Origin: JAVVEG01 sp041751425
GTDB lineage: Bacteria > Pseudomonadota > Gammaproteobacteria > Pseudomonadales > Pseudohongiellaceae
Length of the DNA: 64,000 nt
Reading direction: 5' to 3'
NCBI GenBank assembly: GCA_041751425.1
Contig: JBGSXL010000032.1
Location: 5,723 to 69,722 of the forward strand
The position numbers and the translations under genes were made by a program. Shown here piece by piece: positions 7,970 to 15,455 of the stretch. Below the pieces are notes generated by a model. That model had not been told where the DNA came from and made no database searches. It saw only the letters and a program-made list of their open reading frames with translations. Position 1 is the first letter of the stretch; every line of letters starts with the position of its first letter.

Positions 7970-8602
7970 CTAGTCCTGCGCAGCTTCCACAATCGTGGAA
8001 ATATTTTCGTGATCGTGAACCTGCTTCAGGGCGCCGGTAAAGATATTGTAATGCCAGCCCTTCAGGCTGAGTGTTCCGGCTTCCACGCGGCTTCTGATCC
8101 AGGGGTAGGTCATCAGATTGATCAGTGAATAGCCTACCGCGGCCTGTTCGCAGGCATTGAACGTTTGAATATCATTCAACTTGTCCGGGTCCGCCAATTT
8201 GGCAACCGGCGCAACGATGGACATCCATTTGCCAATGAAGGAGTCCTGCTGCATACGGTCCCTGTCCAGAATCAGTGAACGGATGCCACCACAACGTGAA
8301 TGTCCCAACACAATAATCTCGGGCACTTCCAATACAGTAACGGCAAACTCCAACGCCGCGCTGGTGCCATGATAAGAGCCTTCCAGTTCATAGGGAGGTA
8401 CCAGGTTAGCCACATTGCGGATAACGAACAGATCACCCGGGTTGGTATCGAATATCAGTGATGGTTCAAGTCTGGCATCACAACAGGTGATCAGCGCGTA
8501 AGCTGGATTCTGTGCCTGTGCCAGAGCGCGGAGTTCCTCGCGGTTCTCGGCAAAATAGCCACTCTTGAAGCGCTGATAACCAGCCAGTAATTTGTCGCTC
8601 AT
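7970..8602 (-). CDS. Beta-class carbonic anhydrase
   Basis: A 210-residue cytoplasmic enzyme interconverting CO2 and bicarbonate. Zinc and catalytic residues are visible: Cys40, Asp42 and Arg44 in TCCDARL, then His101 and Cys104 in LGHSRCGG. The length and the NVANLVPP segment fit the bacterial beta class. The gene is convergent with speA with a three-base gap. Arginine decarboxylation releases CO2, but the opposite orientation argues against shared expression. The next gene upstream on the same strand (the PQQ sugar dehydrogenase) is 93 bases away, so it may have its own promoter. Confidence 0.93.
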   Translation of the reverse strand: MSDKLLAGYQRFKSGYFAENREELRALAQAQNPAYALITCCDARLEPSLIFDTNPGDLFVIRNVANLVPPYELEGSYHGTSAALEFAVTVLEVPEIIVLGHSRCGGIRSLILDRDRMQQDSFIGKWMSIVAPVAKLADPDKLNDIQTFNACEQAAVGYSLINLMTYPWIRSRVEAGTLSLKGWHYNIFTGALKQVHDHENISTIVEAAQD

Positions 8603-8695
8603 TTTGCTCTCCTGCCCCTTTTTTTATTTGGTGCTCTTGATTCAGTACCTTAATCTTATTCAGTACTTTGGTTCGATACTGCTGACTGAGTGCTA

Positions 8696-9829
8696 CTAAT
8701 TTGGTACCACACGCAGAATCCCATTTCCCTCGGTGGCAATATAAATAAAGCCATCTGGCCCTTCGCCGACATTACGTACCCTGCCAACACCTTCGAACAA
8801 CGTTTGTGGGCTGGATGCCGTATCACCATCAACCTGCAGCAATACCAGATGCGCAAATTTCAGTGAACCCACCAGCAGATCACCCTGCCAGTCCGGATAC
8901 TTGTCGCTGGTGACAAACGTCATGCCTGAAGGCGCGATTGATGGGTCCCAGTAGAACACGGGCTGCTCAACATCATCGCGATGAGTGGCTACAGCCAGTG
9001 GTGCGCCGCCATAGTTGACACCATAACCGATGATCGGCCAGCCATAGTTCTTGCCGGGCTGAATCACGTTCACTTCGTCGCCGCCCTGCGGGCCGTGTTC
9101 GTGCGCCCAGATGGTGCCGGTAGCGGGATTTTTTGCCATACCCTGCGGATTGCGATGGCCATAGGAATAAACAGCAGGTTTGGCGCCAGCCGTATCGACA
9201 AACGGGTTGTCTTCCGGAATGCGGCCATCATCATGCAGGCGATAGATCTTGCCGCCATCCTGGCTCAGGTCCTGCACAACGTCAAAATGCGCGCCACGAT
9301 CACCAATTGAGAAATATAGATAGCCCTCGTCGTCAAAGGCGATGCGGCTGCCATAATGCTGGCGGCGATCCGTGTTGCCTTCGCCTTTGTAGATTACTTC
9401 CTGGCCAGTCAGGCTGTTACCGTCCAGTTTGGCGCGCATCACCGCAGTGTGACTGCCAGAGCCGCCTTCCGGGCTGGAGTAAGAGAAATAGATCCAGCCA
9501 TTTTCGTCATAGTTTGGATGCAAATGGATATCCAGCAGGCCGCCCTGACCATTGGCATGAATCTTTGGCAGGCTGTTCAAAGGCATGCCCACAACGCCAT
9601 CGCTGACGCGGTAAATTTCACCAATACGGTTGGTGACCAGCATGTCGCCACCTGGCAGCCATACCATGCCCCAGGGCACTGCAATGCCATCGGCAACCTT
9701 CTCCAGCGTGAATCCATCCTGTTGTTGGGCTACGGCGGAGATTGTGAATACGCCGGTGATCGCCAGGCTCAGCCCGAAATTTACCGTTTTAGCAGACCAA
9801 AGAGTTTTACAAATATTCATCAGTTTCAT
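8696..9829 (-). CDS. PQQ-dependent aldose sugar dehydrogenase (soluble, YliI/Asd-like)
   Basis: A 377-residue exported six-bladed beta-propeller of the soluble glucose/aldose dehydrogenase family. A signal peptide ends near AISAVAQ (about residue 35). Family landmarks are VPWGMVWLPGGDMLVTNR, HANGQGGLLDIHLHP (with the catalytic His expected here), QHYGSRIAFD, and SYGHRNPQGMA followed by EHGPQGGDEVN. Homologues oxidise aldoses in the periplasm using PQQ and calcium; the physiological sugar and electron acceptor cannot be stated. AGGAAG lies seven bases before the ATG. This is the second PQQ protein in the window, after the dehydrogenase at 790-2823. Confidence 0.9.
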   Translation of the reverse strand: MKLMNICKTLWSAKTVNFGLSLAITGVFTISAVAQQQDGFTLEKVADGIAVPWGMVWLPGGDMLVTNRIGEIYRVSDGVVGMPLNSLPKIHANGQGGLLDIHLHPNYDENGWIYFSYSSPEGGSGSHTAVMRAKLDGNSLTGQEVIYKGEGNTDRRQHYGSRIAFDDEGYLYFSIGDRGAHFDVVQDLSQDGGKIYRLHDDGRIPEDNPFVDTAGAKPAVYSYGHRNPQGMAKNPATGTIWAHEHGPQGGDEVNVIQPGKNYGWPIIGYGVNYGGAPLAVATHRDDVEQPVFYWDPSIAPSGMTFVTSDKYPDWQGDLLVGSLKFAHLVLLQVDGDTASSPQTLFEGVGRVRNVGEGPDGFIYIATEGNGILRVVPN

Positions 9830-9966
9830 AACAGCTTCCTGATTATGGACAATGCAGATATATGATATGGGGCATTTTACTGGACGAAGCGATTATGTGC
9901 CATGCACTTTGGAGAGGATTCAGACGACTGGTTACCCAATTAAAGTAAAGGCTTAAGCAGAGGCCG

Positions 9967-10281
9967 TCAGAATATCCACGCAAGCAGCAGCCAGATAATC
10001 ACGAAGAAAGCGAAGAAGCCCGCCAGCATGAATTGCAACTCGCCCAGCAGGCCATCGCCGGAAGTAATAGCAAAAACAATCAACAGCGCAACTGTAACAA
10101 AGAATGAAATCACTGCCGCACCGCGCATATCCAGACCGGGTGAAAAGTGCACTGCAATGATCTCACCAAGCGCAGGCAATAATATCAACGCACCAATCAC
10201 CGCCACCAACACCAGTGCAATCAGCGCGATGACAATTTTGCGCGACTCGTCCTTGTCTTTCTTGTCAGCTTCACCAACCAT
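9967..10281 (-). CDS. Small membrane protein of unknown function
   Basis: A 104-residue protein with a charged N-terminus (GEADKKDKDESRK) and three predicted hydrophobic segments: IVIALIALVLVAVIGALILL, then VISFFVTVALLIVFAI, then a C-terminal segment ending LLLAWIF. I do not recognise a named family. The ATG at 10281 with GGGAGGA before it is preferred to the upstream TTG. It begins two bases after the stop of the PH-domain gene on the same strand, so the pair is likely co-translated and may work together in the membrane. Confidence 0.7.
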   Translation of the reverse strand: MVGEADKKDKDESRKIVIALIALVLVAVIGALILLPALGEIIAVHFSPGLDMRGAAVISFFVTVALLIVFAITSGDGLLGELQFMLAGFFAFFVIIWLLLAWIF

Positions 10282-10283
10282 GT

Positions 10284-10676
10284 TCAATCCTCCCTTTGAT
10301 GCGCCTTGATGATTTCTCTTACGCGATTCGGGTCAGGCATCCCTTTGGCTGTTATCTCCGGGTCATCCCCAGCAGTGAAAAGTTCGATGGTGCCAACACC
10401 AAAGATACGATCGCTGAAAGACTGGCTTACTCTGACAGTCCGGACGCCATCAATATCAATTTCCGAACGCTCCTTGCTCAGCAGACCTTTCTCGAACAGG
10501 ATATCGCGCTCTGTCACCACCAGCTTGGAAGCTTTAGTCATCAGATACCAGTACAGCAAAATCAGGATGCCAATCCCTACAGGCACCAGGATGATACTGA
10601 GCAAAAACCCAAGTGGGTTGTTTTTAAACATGGCGGGGTGTTCGGAGTAGAGTACGTTTGTGGAAAGTTCGCTCAT
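10284..10676 (-). CDS. Bacterial PH-domain membrane protein (bPH2/YdbT-like)
   Basis: A 130-residue protein. One hydrophobic hairpin (LGFLLSIILVPVGIGILILL, then YWYLM) is followed by a bacterial pleckstrin-homology-like domain: TKASKLVVTERDILFEKGLL, EIDIDGVRTVRVSQSF, and FGVGTIELFTAGDDP, ending with residues that often form a helix (PDPNRVREIIKAH). Such proteins are membrane anchored with a cytoplasmic PH fold of unknown ligand. The ORF stays open 43 codons upstream, but AAGGTG lies eight bases before the ATG at 10676 and the extra residues look non-coding. It forms an operon with the small membrane protein that starts two bases after its stop. Confidence 0.75.
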   Translation of the reverse strand: MSELSTNVLYSEHPAMFKNNPLGFLLSIILVPVGIGILILLYWYLMTKASKLVVTERDILFEKGLLSKERSEIDIDGVRTVRVSQSFSDRIFGVGTIELFTAGDDPEITAKGMPDPNRVREIIKAHQRED

Positions 10677-10925
10677 GGCGTCACCTTGTTGTGAAGTGGA
10701 ACTGAAGGCATTATGACAGACAGCTGCTAGATAGGCACTGTAAGATAAGCACTGCTGGATACTCACTGCCTGGATTTGCACTTTCGGATAGACACACATA
10801 GACACAGATAGATAGGCATTGGTACACTATTTTCGCAGAAATGGAGTACACTTGCGCCAACGCAAAGTTGTACCGCTGGTAACAGACATAATTTGATGTA
10901 GTTCTATTCGTTGAGGTTAAAACTG

Positions 10926-11501
10926 ATGAGAAACAAACTCTTTACCCCCGCGTTCGTCGTAGTTGCATTGTGCGCGCTGCTGGTTGGCAAGGCTTACGCC
11001 CACAGCGCTCTGGTACATTCCATTCCCGCCAATGAGGAGGTTGTAGCCACAGCTTCTGAGCTGATGCTCCATTATAATGAGCCGGTCCGCCTGCTGAGAC
11101 TAACGATGACCGATGCGGCCAATAATGCGGTTGTTCTGGCCTTCACGCCCGAAACTGCGGCCAAAGAGCACTATATGTTGAATCTGCCTGAGCTTGCGGC
11201 CGGGACCTATACTGTCAACTGGACACTGATCGGCGGTGATGGTCACACCATGAGCGACAAGATGAGCTTCAGCGTTGATCCAGCCGCGACGGCTTCCGCC
11301 AACACTAACTGTCCGATGCACGGAGGTCAGGGAAATCACGAAAGCTGCAGCATGATGCGTGGTAACCAGGCAGGCGCTGCTGGTGAGCATGCTCATGGCG
11401 CGCACGGTGCCCATGATAATAGTGCAATGCACTCACACGGTGGTGGCGAGCCTCACAGCCACGATGCACCAGCGGCTGCCGCTGGGGGGCACGACCACTG
11501 A
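10926..11501 (+). CDS. copC: CopC-domain periplasmic copper-binding protein with His-rich tail
   Basis: A 191-residue exported protein. The signal peptide ends at GKAYA, so the mature N-terminus begins with His (HSALVHSIPAN), which is the copper-ligand position in CopC. The beta-barrel CopC pattern continues with LMLHYNEPVRLLR and YTVNWTLIGGDGHTMSD. After about residue 125 comes an unusual low-complexity tail of about 65 residues with many His, Met and Cys (HAHGAHGAHD, HSHGGGEPHSHD, GGHDH), probably extra metal-binding capacity. The ATG at 10926 is chosen over TTG at 10911 because GAGG lies nine bases before it. The stop overlaps the copD start by one base (TGATG), indicating coupled translation. 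Confidence 0.88.
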   Translation: MRNKLFTPAFVVVALCALLVGKAYAHSALVHSIPANEEVVATASELMLHYNEPVRLLRLTMTDAANNAVVLAFTPETAAKEHYMLNLPELAAGTYTVNWTLIGGDGHTMSDKMSFSVDPAATASANTNCPMHGGQGNHESCSMMRGNQAGAAGEHAHGAHGAHDNSAMHSHGGGEPHSHDAPAAAAGGHDH

Positions 11502-12460
11502 TGTTTACGGGGCTAAGCCCCTGGGATATTGCGACACTGCTAAGCAAGATTGTCGCGTACCTGGCTGTTTTCGCCTGCATTGGTTCCTTTCTCACTGGCT
11601 TGCTTGGCCTGCAAATGGTCAGGCAGCCCACTGCCAGCAACGCCGCCAATAATTTTTCGTTACCCGATTTTGAGCGCCACCTGTCTATCTATCAGGGCGG
11701 CGCTGCGGCGTTGGGTATTGTTGCCGTTGCTGCCTACTTTCTGTTTCAGATAGGCGCAGTCAACCAGCAGGGAATTGCTGGCATGTTTGACAGTACAATG
11801 GGGACACTGATCGCAGAAACCAGCATTGGCGAGGGCACCCGAATGAAGTTCGCCGGCTTTAGCATCGCGCTTGTTGCCGGTATCGCCAACTGGATCAGTT
11901 CACATCCGGCAATGTCCATGCAATCGGCCTGGCGAGCACGCATGCTTGCTTTGCTGCTGAGCTTGCTGGCTGCCGTCCTGCTGTCCTGGTCGTTTGCGGT
12001 GCTGGGCCATGTCGCCAATCTCTCCACGCCAGCAAAAGCCGCCATAGCCATTCATATCGTTGCAGTCTCCCTGTGGATTGGTTCTCTGCATCCGTTGCTG
12101 AAGTTATGCAAGACCATGCCAGCAGAGTTGCTGGCGCAAATGCTGCGCAAATTTGGTCAACTGGCGTGGGCAATTCTGATCATCATGCTGGGTGCTGGAG
12201 GCTTTCTGTTAACGCAATTGCTTGACTCTCCAGGCGATGTATTAGGCACGCCCTATGGCTTGCTGGTGGCTGGCAAGATAGGTACTGTTGGTGTGTTGCT
12301 GGCAGTGGCTGCTCTGAACAAGTTCAGACTGGTTCCCGCGCTGGAGAAGGGCGGCAGCGTGAAACCCTTGCAATGGGCTATCTCTACAGAGATTGGCCTG
12401 GTGCTGGTGATACTGCTGCTTACCGGCATTTTCACCACCGTCCTGGGTCCTGCCAACTAA
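11501..12460 (+). CDS. copD: CopD-family copper resistance/uptake membrane protein
   Basis: A 319-residue integral membrane protein with about eight hydrophobic segments. The C-terminal CopD domain is recognisable from AIAIHIVAVSLWIGSLHPLL and ILIIMLGAGGFLLTQLL. In CopCD systems, the periplasmic CopC passes copper to CopD for movement across the inner membrane. The gene is translationally coupled to copC by the TGATG overlap. No copper-responsive regulator is adjacent. A direct repeat of GTACACT (10822-10828 and 10846-10852) in front of copC is the only candidate regulatory element I see. Confidence 0.85.
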   Translation: MFTGLSPWDIATLLSKIVAYLAVFACIGSFLTGLLGLQMVRQPTASNAANNFSLPDFERHLSIYQGGAAALGIVAVAAYFLFQIGAVNQQGIAGMFDSTMGTLIAETSIGEGTRMKFAGFSIALVAGIANWISSHPAMSMQSAWRARMLALLLSLLAAVLLSWSFAVLGHVANLSTPAKAAIAIHIVAVSLWIGSLHPLLKLCKTMPAELLAQMLRKFGQLAWAILIIMLGAGGFLLTQLLDSPGDVLGTPYGLLVAGKIGTVGVLLAVAALNKFRLVPALEKGGSVKPLQWAISTEIGLVLVILLLTGIFTTVLGPAN

Positions 12461-12462
12461 TC

Positions 12463-12491
12463 CTGTCACAAAAATGTAAAGAAATTGTAAT
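12463..12491 (+). promoter_or_regulatory. Triple Pho-box-like array upstream of the Na/Pi cotransporter
   Basis: Three 7-mers are spaced by exactly four A-rich bases: CTGTCAC (12463-12469), ATGTAAA (12474-12480) and TTGTAAT (12485-12491). This is the 11-base periodicity and consensus of PhoB half-sites (CTGTCAT-like 7-mers separated by 4 bases). A possible -10 element TAGACT lies at 12508-12513 before the start codon at 12523. The position directly before a phosphate transporter gene supports phosphate-starvation control. Confidence 0.78.
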
Positions 12492-12522
12492 ATTTGGGCG
12501 CTTTGACTAGACTGCGCTGCAA

Positions 12523-14190
12523 ATGAATTACTTCGAAATTTCATATACAGCGATTGGCGGCCTTGGCGTCTTTTTCCTGGGCCTCAAATACCTTTCTGAA
12601 GCGCTTCAGTCGGGTGGCAGGGACGCTATCAAACGTATTCTGGCTACCCTGACCAAGAACCGGGTACTTGCCGTCCTGGCAGGTATCGGCATCACGGTCT
12701 TCGTTCAATCCAGCAGCATCTCCACTGTAATGACCGTCAGTCTGGTAAATGCCGGGCTGATGGAATTGAAACAGGCTATTGGTGTCATCCTGGGTGCCAA
12801 TATTGGCACAACGGTTACTGGCTGGATCATCTCCATCAAGGTTGGCAAATACGGTTTGCTGTTGATTGGCCTGGGTATCTATCCAATGTTTGCGGCCAAT
12901 TCGCTGTTGTTCTCCACGCTGGGTAAAACCCTGGTAGCGCTCGGGCTGATATTTACCGGTCTTGAGTTCATGAGCGGAGCATTCGTTCCCCTGCGCAGTG
13001 ACGAGAGCTTTATCTCTTATCTTTACCTGTTCGACGCTCAGTCTCTGCCCAGCCTGCTGGCGTGCGTGTTTATCGGCTGCTTACTTACCGTAATCGTACA
13101 AAGCAGTTCGGCCATGCTGGGGATTACGATGACCTTGGCATCAACCGGCGTTATCGATTTCCACACCGCCGTTGCGCTGATTATCGGCGAGAATATCGGC
13201 ACCACTATTACCGCTCAACTGGCTGCTATCGGCGCCAATACCTCCGCCATCAGAGCGGCACGTGCACACGCCATTTTCAATATTCTGGGCGCGCTACTGA
13301 TTGTGACTATTTTTCCGTATTACGTGGATTTCATAGATCTGATTGTGGAGGGTGATGCAGATTTGCAGGATTCCGATGGCAGTCGCCCTAATATCGCGTG
13401 GCATATCGCCGTAGCTCACACGATGTTCAACGTGGTTAATGTCCTGTTCTGGATTCCGTTGATTGGCTATCTGACCAGTTTCGTTACCTGGTTGATTCCG
13501 CAAAAAGAAGGCAAGGAAGTGCACAAACTCAAGTATCTGGGTACACGTGCCACCATGGCGCCAGAGGTTGCGCTGCAGCAGGCAGATCTGGAGATGGACA
13601 ATATGGTGGAGATCACCAGGGAAATGATCGCAATAACCCGCGTTTACACAGCGGGCGAACAACACGATAAACCCTTGTTCGAACGTATCAATCATCTGGA
13701 AGACATCACCGATAATATCGAAGAGGAGATGATCAACTTTGTCACAGCGTTGTTAACCAGCCCGGTCACGCATGGTCAGTCTACGCGCTCCTACACCTTG
13801 ATTCGCATGGCCGATGAGATTGAGAGTATTGCCGATTCCCTGCAGTCGCTAAGCATCTACAGAAGTCGCCTGTTCAAGCGTAAGGAAGACATCAGCGAGG
13901 AAGCGTGGCAGGACATCATGTCGTTCTATGATGAGGTCAGTGTTTTCTTCGATAGTGTGGCGGAAGCGCACAGAAAACAGGTAAGTATGGACAAGGTGGA
14001 AGTGTTGTTGGCCCGCTCGAAACAGATCAACAAGATTGCCAAGAAACTGCGCGAGCGCCATATGGATCGTCTGAAAGCAGGTACCTGCCACTCGGTAGCG
14101 GCTCAGACATATAGCGACATGTTCGTCACGCTGAAACACATCAAAACCCACTCTTTGAATTTCCTGCAGGCTTACGCGGGCATACCGTAA
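12523..14190 (+). CDS. Na+/phosphate cotransporter (NptA/PNaS family) with PhoU-like C-terminal domain
   Basis: A 555-residue membrane transporter. Two inverted copies of the NptA core each carry the signature glutamine-serine motif: VFVQSSSISTVMTVSLVNAG near residue 65 and VQSSSAMLGITMTLASTG near residue 195. The related ANIGTT and ENIGTTITA motifs follow each. After about residue 340 the protein becomes soluble and helical (LEMDNMVEITREMIAITRV and following), matching the PhoU-like tail of many bacterial family members. It probably moves inorganic phosphate with sodium. The Pho-box-like array just upstream suggests induction when phosphate is scarce. It ends one base before the convergent MFS gene's stop. 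Confidence 0.9.
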   Translation: MNYFEISYTAIGGLGVFFLGLKYLSEALQSGGRDAIKRILATLTKNRVLAVLAGIGITVFVQSSSISTVMTVSLVNAGLMELKQAIGVILGANIGTTVTGWIISIKVGKYGLLLIGLGIYPMFAANSLLFSTLGKTLVALGLIFTGLEFMSGAFVPLRSDESFISYLYLFDAQSLPSLLACVFIGCLLTVIVQSSSAMLGITMTLASTGVIDFHTAVALIIGENIGTTITAQLAAIGANTSAIRAARAHAIFNILGALLIVTIFPYYVDFIDLIVEGDADLQDSDGSRPNIAWHIAVAHTMFNVVNVLFWIPLIGYLTSFVTWLIPQKEGKEVHKLKYLGTRATMAPEVALQQADLEMDNMVEITREMIAITRVYTAGEQHDKPLFERINHLEDITDNIEEEMINFVTALLTSPVTHGQSTRSYTLIRMADEIESIADSLQSLSIYRSRLFKRKEDISEEAWQDIMSFYDEVSVFFDSVAEAHRKQVSMDKVEVLLARSKQINKIAKKLRERHMDRLKAGTCHSVAAQTYSDMFVTLKHIKTHSLNFLQAYAGIP

Positions 14191-14191
14191 G

Positions 14192-15412
14192 CTATTGATT
14201 ACCTGGTGGTCTTGGCACAAACAAGCGAAACGCCAGTAGCGAAATCGTCGCGGCTAACAACATCAATAGCAGCATCGGAAACACGGTGCCATTGAAAAGT
14301 ATTGCGACAAGTTGCGCTGCCACTGCTGACAAACCCATCTGCATGAAACCTGTGAGTCCCGACGCTGTGCCGGCCATATCCGGGAACTCGTTGATGGCAC
14401 CCGCCTGTGCATTGGGCAAGGTGATGCCATTGCCAAACACGGCGAAGGCGATGGGCATGAACAGGGCTAACGGATGCACAATTTTCAGCCATTGCAGAAT
14501 CAGCGCCAGCACAATGCCAACAATACTGATACGTGTGCCATAGTCGATCAGGCGATGAATTCCCAGAGTGGTGGCAAAGTGGCGTGCCACGAAATTGCCC
14601 AGCATGAAACCTAATGGAATCATGATGAAGTAGTAGCCATATTCGGTGGCCGGGCGATGCAGTACGCTGACCATTATCTCCGGGGCTGCAGAAATGAAAC
14701 TAAAGAATACAACTGACACAAACGCGACATTAACGGCGTAACCGCAGAAAACGCGTGACCGGAAAAGACTGCGGAAGCCACGCAATAGATTGACGACTCC
14801 GGTAAAAGGAACGGGTTTTTGCAATGTCTCCGGCAAGTGCAGATACAACATCACCAGCATGATACTGCTGGCAATAGCCACCAGATAAAATACTGAACGC
14901 CAGCCAAACAGCACCATCATCTCGCCGCCCACGGCAGGAGAGATCATCGGCAGAACTACCATCACCATCACCAGTGTGGCGATAACCGCGGCCGCTTCTC
15001 TGGCCCCATAAATATCTCTGACGATAGCGCGGGCGACCACCAATCCCACAGCGCCACCCGCTGCCTGCACAATGCGACCAGCGATCAGCAATTCGATGGT
15101 GGGTGCGAATATACACAGAATGGAGCCGATCACATTAATGGTGATGCCGACCAACAAAATAGGTTTACGCCCGTAACGATCCGACAGCGGGCCGTAGGCA
15201 AGGGTAGCCAGTGCAATCGAGAGCATGGATAAACTTAATGTGAGCTGTGCGACCCCTGTGCTCACCTGAAAGCTTTCCTTTAGAACAGGCACGGCCGGCA
15301 AGAGTATCTGCATGGCTACCGGACCCAGCGCAGATACCGCAGCCAGTAATAAAATGATGCCACGGCTCAACACAGCTGGCGCACTGCGAGTCGCGGGAGT
15401 TTCAGTCGTCAT
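14192..15412 (-). CDS. Bcr/CflA-family multidrug efflux MFS transporter
   Basis: A 406-residue, 12-segment major facilitator. The hallmark motif A between segments 2 and 3 is LAYGPLSDRYGRKPILLVG, and motif C is seen in GGAVGLVVARAIVRDIYG. The N-terminal segment MQILLPAVPVLKESFQVSTG is typical of the DHA1 Bcr/CflA drug exporters. Substrates cannot be predicted. The frame extends 13 codons further to a GTG at 15451, but those residues look non-native and no Shine-Dalgarno supports either start well. I chose ATG 15412. The gene overlaps nothing upstream; the TPR gene on the same strand ends 43 bases before it. Confidence 0.87.
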   Translation of the reverse strand: MTTETPATRSAPAVLSRGIILLLAAVSALGPVAMQILLPAVPVLKESFQVSTGVAQLTLSLSMLSIALATLAYGPLSDRYGRKPILLVGITINVIGSILCIFAPTIELLIAGRIVQAAGGAVGLVVARAIVRDIYGAREAAAVIATLVMVMVVLPMISPAVGGEMMVLFGWRSVFYLVAIASSIMLVMLYLHLPETLQKPVPFTGVVNLLRGFRSLFRSRVFCGYAVNVAFVSVVFFSFISAAPEIMVSVLHRPATEYGYYFIMIPLGFMLGNFVARHFATTLGIHRLIDYGTRISIVGIVLALILQWLKIVHPLALFMPIAFAVFGNGITLPNAQAGAINEFPDMAGTASGLTGFMQMGLSAVAAQLVAILFNGTVFPMLLLMLLAATISLLAFRLFVPRPPGNQ

Positions 15413-15455
15413 AAGAGTGTGTTGTGCGGTTGGAGTGCAGAAAACTGTCACTCAG

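Noticed and set aside
9830..9966. Possible small RNA in the gap after the sugar dehydrogenase start
   Set aside because: No promoter and terminator pair could be identified.
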